From a virus, in the IMG/VR virus record IMGVR_UViG_3300021406_000021, positions 1 through 41,087 of that record: a stretch of DNA of 41,087 bases; one strand, 5' to 3'. The translations under genes and the position numbers were made by a program. The notes below the pieces were generated by a model. It did no database searches and was not told where the DNA came from. It saw nothing but the letters and a program-made list of their open reading frames with translations. Below are positions 38,091 to 41,087 of this stretch, piece by piece; positions within the stretch are counted from its first letter, which is position 1, and every line of letters begins with the position of its first letter.

Positions 38091-38279
38091 TTACTTCTCC
38101 TGACGGAAGAGTGAGTGATCCGCCAAACAGCGCACGGCGAGTTCCACCACACGCGGGACAGGAAGCTCACCAGACACATACCGGCGCATATTCCTGTCGC
38201 TGATCCCGATCCGCTTTGCCATACCCACCTGAGTCTCTCCCATCTTGTCGAGGAGCCGCTGGAGCTGAGCCGCCGTCAC
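38091..38279 (-). CDS. XRE-type HTH regulator of the second leftward operon, 62 residues
   Basis: Starts at GTG 38279 (MTAAQLQRLLDKMGETQVGM), overlapping the upstream stop. The helix-turn-helix is GETQVGMAKRIGISDRNMRR (about residues 14-33), with the recognition helix in ISDRNMRRYVSGE. It is a minimal DNA-binding domain that could bind the 12-base palindrome found at the promoter of its own operon, giving autoregulation. Confidence 0.72.
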   Translation of the reverse strand: MTAAQLQRLLDKMGETQVGMAKRIGISDRNMRRYVSGELPVPRVVELAVRCLADHSLFRQEK

Positions 38280-38488
38280 GCGGCCACCGGGACCGGGAAG
38301 GACTGGATCACCTCACCCGTGAGGGCGTCGGTCCAGACATCGTAGGCCACGCCACGAACGAACAGCACCCAGAAGTTCATCGGCGTGTCGCCATCCGTCA
38401 GGACAGAGGCGAAACCGGTGGACTCGTCGGCCACAATTTCCGCCTCAGTGGCGGCGAAGTGGGTGGTGAAGCTGTTCATTACGTTCAT
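38276..38488 (-). CDS. first gene of the second leftward operon, 70 residues
   Basis: Starts MNVMNSFTTHFAATEAEIVA with AGGAGA seven bases upstream. It has beta-rich segments (FASVLTDGDTPMNFWVLFVR, GVAYDVWTDALTGEVIQSFP). No family recognised. The promoter and operator lie at 38514-38550. Confidence 0.6.
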   Translation of the reverse strand: MNVMNSFTTHFAATEAEIVADESTGFASVLTDGDTPMNFWVLFVRGVAYDVWTDALTGEVIQSFPVPVAA

Positions 38489-38513
38489 TGCTGTATCTCC
38501 TGACCTCGGAGCT

Positions 38514-38543
38514 ATTAGGCCACATCGTCCTATAGGACGTCAA
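38514..38543 (-). promoter_or_regulatory. promoter of the second leftward operon
   Basis: On the minus strand, TTGACG (38543-38538), 18 bases and CCTAAT (38519-38514). The transcript would start near 38507 and lead directly to the gene at 38488. The operator palindrome lies immediately after the -35 box. Confidence 0.55.
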
Positions 38544-38550
38544 GTCCTAT
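38527..38550. promoter_or_regulatory. operator: 12-base palindrome plus half-site
   Basis: GTCCTATAGGAC (38527-38538) is a perfect palindrome in the promoter spacer, and GTCCTAT repeats at 38544-38550, seventeen bases further. The sequence differs from the main-switch operators, so a different protein, most likely the XRE regulator at 38091-38279, should bind it. Confidence 0.58.
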
Positions 38551-38768
38551 TTGGTACTTTTCCTCTTTTCTGATATCTCGTTGAATCTCCGCATGTAATC
38601 GCATAGATCCGGGTTCGCCCAAAGGAGTGCGTTTGCCACCTCGACAGCGTAGCTGCGCGCGTCCTCCCAATCCTTCATCTTTGCGCCATTCTGGTGCCGA
38701 TCGATGGAGTGATCGGCATACTTTTGGAGTCTTGCCAACGTCTCGGCATCAAGAGTTACTGTCGTCAT
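38547..38768 (-). CDS. hypothetical protein, last gene of the PL operon, 73 residues
   Basis: Starts MTTVTLDAETLARLQKYADH (ATGA overlap with the upstream frame). Helical and charged, with KDWEDARSYAVEVANALLWA and a basic tail SEKRKSTK. The frame is open further upstream, but that extension is Arg/Ser-rich and out of frame with a better candidate. Confidence 0.58.
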   Translation of the reverse strand: MTTVTLDAETLARLQKYADHSIDRHQNGAKMKDWEDARSYAVEVANALLWANPDLCDYMRRFNEISEKRKSTK

Positions 38769-38988
38769 GTATGCTTTTCCGACTGTGGTACGGAAGGCAT
38801 CAGATACAGATCGTGTTCGCCGGGCGGCAGACCTGGAGCGTAGAGGGAAGCCGTTACTAAGGGGTATTTCCAGCCAGTCTCCTGCACGGTCACCTTGGCG
38901 ATCGGCGCCTGAGTGAGGAGAGCCTTCAGATCGGCATTCTCCTGCGCGTAGTTCGCCAGCCCTACGCTTCGTTCTGCTCACGGGACAC
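38765..38988 (-). CDS. small protein, apparently frameshifted near its start
   Basis: From about 38960 down to 38765 the frame encodes a convincing protein (LANYAQENADLKALLTQAPI, then VTVQETGWKYPLVTASLYAP and PPGEHDLYLMPSV), but it has no start codon after the upstream stop at 38980-38978 except an internal GTG. In the neighbouring frame, GTG 38988 reads MSREQNEA and stops at TAG 38964-38962. A -1 shift near 38965 would join them as one 75-residue protein. A sequencing error, natural inactivation or a real frameshift are all possible. Confidence 0.42.
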
Positions 38989-38990
38989 GG

Positions 38991-39080
38991 TTACTTGTTG
39001 CGATGCCGGTCTTTGCGACCGAAGAGATAGCCCAGGGAGAAGCCGAGTGCCAACAGAATGAAGTAGTCGAACGTGGTCAT
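38991..39080 (-). CDS. 29-residue membrane micro-protein
   Basis: Encodes MTTFDYFILLALGFSLGYLF followed by the basic end GRKDRHRNK. One membrane helix with positive residues inside. Its ATG overlaps the upstream stop (ATGA). Too short for family recognition, but the helix-plus-basic-tail layout and coupling make it credible. Confidence 0.55.
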   Translation of the reverse strand: MTTFDYFILLALGFSLGYLFGRKDRHRNK

Positions 39081-39283
39081 TTCTGCTCCGCTTCTGCGCT
39101 GACGGGTTGCAGATAGGGATCATCGGCCCGCAACCTGATCCTGGCGCCGCAATAAGGACAGTGTCTCCAGTCGAAGATGACTGTCTGCGGCGAAACCGAG
39201 TCCAAACCCTCCTCGCAGGAGGGAAACAACCATTTGCGCGAGCGATCGGCTTCGCGAATCCAAATACAGACGCGCTCATCCAT
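39077..39283 (-). CDS. zinc-ribbon protein, 68 residues
   Basis: Starts MDERVCIWIREADRSRKWLF. FPSCEEG, then DWRHCPYCGARIRLR (CxxC near residues 42-45) indicate a small zinc ribbon. It overlaps the upstream stop by eight bases. Function unknown. Confidence 0.65.
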   Translation of the reverse strand: MDERVCIWIREADRSRKWLFPSCEEGLDSVSPQTVIFDWRHCPYCGARIRLRADDPYLQPVSAEAEQK

Positions 39284-39500
39284 CGTGAGCGCGCCTTTTG
39301 GGCAATTCCCAGTCTGCGAGTTTGCACAGCCACTCCAGTTGCTTTGGGCTGAGGTAGGTGGTTAGGCCGCGCTCCTTCGCCTTGATGACCATCTCGGCGG
39401 CGAAGTCCTGCGAGGATTCACCTCGCGCTTGGGACTGAGCATCGCCGCAGAGCTGGCGGGACTCGCGCTCGTCCTCGAACCAGTCTGCGGCGGTGGTCAT
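39276..39500 (-). CDS. hypothetical protein, 74 residues
   Basis: Starts MTTAADWFEDERESRQLCGD (TAATG overlap). It has a helical middle and the segment RGLTTYLSPKQLEWLCKLAD, reminiscent of short phage proteins ending in a SPKQ-x-x-W-L motif. No function assigned. Confidence 0.6.
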   Translation of the reverse strand: MTTAADWFEDERESRQLCGDAQSQARGESSQDFAAEMVIKAKERGLTTYLSPKQLEWLCKLADWELPKRRAHDG

Positions 39501-39688
39501 TACGCTGCCTTCTCGGTGACAGGCATCACGTTGTCGCGACCGCCTGCCGTGAACGTCGCAGATTCAACGGACTGACCGATTCCAATCAGCTCGTAGACGA
39601 ACTCCTTTGCCTTCTCGTTGGCGTCGCTGGCAGGATTGCTGTTGTGGTGGGCTCCAGTGCCCTCAATGTGAATTACCCAATTACCCAT
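39500..39688 (-). CDS. conserved phage hypothetical protein, 62 residues
   Basis: I start it at ATG 39688 (MGNWVIHIEGTGAHHNSNPA) because AAGGAG lies six bases upstream, whereas an ATG two codons earlier touches that site. The pattern WVIHIEGTGAHHN, DANEKAKEFVYEL recurs in phage proteins I have seen. Function unknown. Confidence 0.68.
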   Translation of the reverse strand: MGNWVIHIEGTGAHHNSNPASDANEKAKEFVYELIGIGQSVESATFTAGGRDNVMPVTEKAA

Positions 39689-39731
39689 CGTCATCTCCTT
39701 CGTTGATAAAACTAAAAACTAACCGGACGCA

Positions 39732-40088
39732 CTAGACGGTATGCCTGCCTTCGACGCCTCTTGTCATCCGCTCTCGAGTCCTATCCTTCAATGACTCTTG
39801 GGCGCCGACCATGTGTTCCAGTGCCCGCTGGTTGTAGGAATTGGCGAAATTTCCCTTCTGGAAGCACTCCAGCCGGTCGATCAAGATCGCTAGCAGCGCT
39901 TCGTGCGTGAGGCCATTCACTCCCGCCTCGGCGATGGGGCCATTCTGGAAATCGATATGGTAGCGCTGTTGATCAGGCAGCGTGATCGAATACTGGTGAT
40001 GCGCACCGCCTGAGCCGGGTTCATCATGCACGAGAACGGTGAGCTTATCGTTGGCGGGATTTACCTTGTGACTGTTGAGTTCTCTCAT
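39732..40088 (-). CDS. conserved phage hypothetical protein, 118 residues
   Basis: Starts MRELNSHKVNPANDKLTVLV at 40088 with GAGG eight bases upstream; a frame-extending ATG at 40112 is less likely. The signature DEPGSGGAHHQYSITLPDQQ, then FQNGPIAEAGVNGLTHEALL and the end MTRGVEG is one I recognise from many phages, without a known role. It follows the methyltransferase by 43 bases. Confidence 0.75.
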   Translation of the reverse strand: MRELNSHKVNPANDKLTVLVHDEPGSGGAHHQYSITLPDQQRYHIDFQNGPIAEAGVNGLTHEALLAILIDRLECFQKGNFANSYNQRALEHMVGAQESLKDRTRERMTRGVEGRHTV

Positions 40089-40131
40089 TTCGTTTCCTCG
40101 GTTGTACGACATCCGGATGTAGCCTGTTGCA

Positions 40132-41087
40132 TTACGCGGCTTTCTCTTGTGCCGCCTGCTCGAGCACGTTGGCGCGCACGAGCGCTTCGGCTACCGGAGG
40201 CGATACAGAATTCCCGCACATGTGTACGCTGGCGGCGTTCGAGAAGCGGATGGCGTTGCCATCGTCGTCGATTCCATGGTCGATGATGTACTCGGGCTGA
40301 AAGCCCTGTGCGTTGAACAACTCGCGCCGGTTGAGCATCCGGGTAGCTACGTCCGCTAACTGGTATTCGTCGCCCTTTACGGTCACGAGCGCGAACCGAT
40401 CTTTCGTCGTAATCGTATCGAGCGACCGGCGCAGACCGGGATCTTGACTCGTCCCGTAATACTTCATCAGGAAGGCATAAACCAGGTGATGGTGATCCTG
40501 CGTCGTGATCGTTGACATCGGCCTGTGGAGCGCACCTTGGCTGCCCTGTGCTGTGACAGTAGGGTAGGGAGTCCGAATGTCGTACACCCGCGGCGCCTGC
40601 TCTCCTTGGACGCCATGCCGCTCGCCGTTGCGAGTGTTGATCAGGGTTGGGGCGACCAGCGCATGATGTGTGCCTCCCGCGCTGATCGTGCGCAGGGGCT
40701 CGTGGATCGAGCTTGCTGACCGATCTATGTGAGTTGAATCGGTTCCGCGTAGGGTAACGATGAACGGATTCGGGTCGGTCACGACATAGCGCACGATTCC
40801 GCGTGCGATTCTTCGGAGCGTCGCGTCCACCAGAGGCTTGAGGCCGAATTTCTCGCGCTCAAAAATTGAAATGCACGGAGCTGACCAGTCAATACACTCA
40901 GCCGCCGTACGGTAGGGCCTCTGATAGCTGAACGGCCCGTGTGTTGCGTCTGGGAAGACGATCTCCCCGCCATCGCACCGAGCGATGATGAATAGCCGCT
41001 TGCGGGTCGTTGGCGCGCCGTAGTCACAGGCCCGCAGTTCACGCATGTCGATCGCGTATCCGAGGTTCTGGAGCTGTTTGCACCAGC
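40132..41087 (-). CDS. DNA (cytosine-5)-methyltransferase, C-terminal part
   Basis: This carries the remainder of the enzyme that starts at 452. It enters from the right end as WCKQLQNLGYAIDMRELRAC and contains motif VIII-like APTTRKRLFIIARC, a long target-recognition region, and motifs IX/X (MLNRRELFNAQGFQPEYI; MCGNSVSPPVAEALVRAN). In-frame joining across the window ends gives 466 residues in all. Annotated from the first internal Met alone it would seem a 304-residue fragment without a catalytic Cys. Confidence 0.88.
   Translation of the reverse strand, partial: WCKQLQNLGYAIDMRELRACDYGAPTTRKRLFIIARCDGGEIVFPDATHGPFSYQRPYRTAAECIDWSAPCISIFEREKFGLKPLVDATLRRIARGIVRYVVTDPNPFIVTLRGTDSTHIDRSASSIHEPLRTISAGGTHHALVAPTLINTRNGERHGVQGEQAPRVYDIRTPYPTVTAQGSQGALHRPMSTITTQDHHHLVYAFLMKYYGTSQDPGLRRSLDTITTKDRFALVTVKGDEYQLADVATRMLNRRELFNAQGFQPEYIIDHGIDDDGNAIRFSNAASVHMCGNSVSPPVAEALVRANVLEQAAQEKAA

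Noticed and set aside
38769-38981. N-terminal extension of the 73-residue protein (144 residues in all)
   Set aside because: The extension is Arg/Ser/Gly-rich and occupies the same DNA as a far more protein-like frame whose stop overlaps the ATG at 38768.
1-41087. CRISPR arrays, insertion sequences, rRNA
   Set aside because: No regularly spaced direct repeats, no transposase-like protein or terminal inverted repeats with target duplications, and no rRNA-like sequence were seen.

Overview
The window looks like the complete genome of a temperate, P22-like podovirus (short-tailed dsDNA phage). It was opened inside one gene: a DNA cytosine methyltransferase starts on the minus strand at 452, runs off base 1, and continues in the same frame from the right end down to 40132. 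The first and last seven bases are identical (CACCAGC). Counting them once gives a circle of about 41,080 bp and an uninterrupted 466-residue enzyme. Base composition, Shine-Dalgarno starts, and families such as Ref, DUF1367 and DUF3653 point to a proteobacterial host, probably a gammaproteobacterium. The dif-like site described below fits that, but the host is inferred.

Layout. (1) Leftward early operon: from promoter PL near 9083, down through about 9051-484, across the junction, and on to about 38547. It consists of many small genes, most coupled by 1-14 base overlaps. Recognisable members are an SSB-like protein, a DUF1367 protein, a Ref-type HNH nuclease, a DUF3653 regulator, a DUF1643 protein, a DpdA-like 7-deazaguanine DNA transglycosylase and the C5 methyltransferase. 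(2) Immunity region 9090-9907: divergent repressor and Cro-like genes with four copies of the palindrome AAGCATGCTT, two at PL and two between repressor and cro. The start codons of both regulators lie inside operators. (3) A two-gene leftward cargo cassette (10610-9956) next to a rightward one-helix membrane protein (10769-10927). (4) Rightward pre-packaging genes 11198-14191, including a PD-(D/E)XK-like nuclease, a GroES-like protein and a GIY-YIG nuclease.

(5) Rightward virion operon 14071-33913: terminase small and large subunits, P22-type portal, scaffold, coat, two paralogous small virion-type proteins flanking a glycosyltransferase, gp4- and gp10-like tail factors, a cupin, three ejection-protein candidates (gp7, gp20, gp16 positions), and two receptor-binding proteins that share an N-terminal domain. 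(6) Lysis genes 33910-35676 with a GH108 endolysin and holin/lipoprotein candidates. (7) A separately promoted cargo gene (DUF4214-like plus DUF1796-like, 35742-36635). (8) A second leftward operon 38488-36619 with its own promoter, palindromic operator and XRE-type regulator.

Biological reading. The phage has a lambda-like switch, but I see no integrase, transposase or partition gene and no replication helicase, primase or polymerase. At 5768-5795, between genes, 16 of 17 bases match the XerC arm plus central region of E. coli dif, followed by a degenerate XerD arm. The simplest reading is that it lysogenises by using the host XerCD recombinase, which would be notable for a P22-like podovirus. 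It may also carry two DNA modifications (deazaguanine and 5-methylcytosine) and glycosylate part of its virion; these are inferences from gene content.
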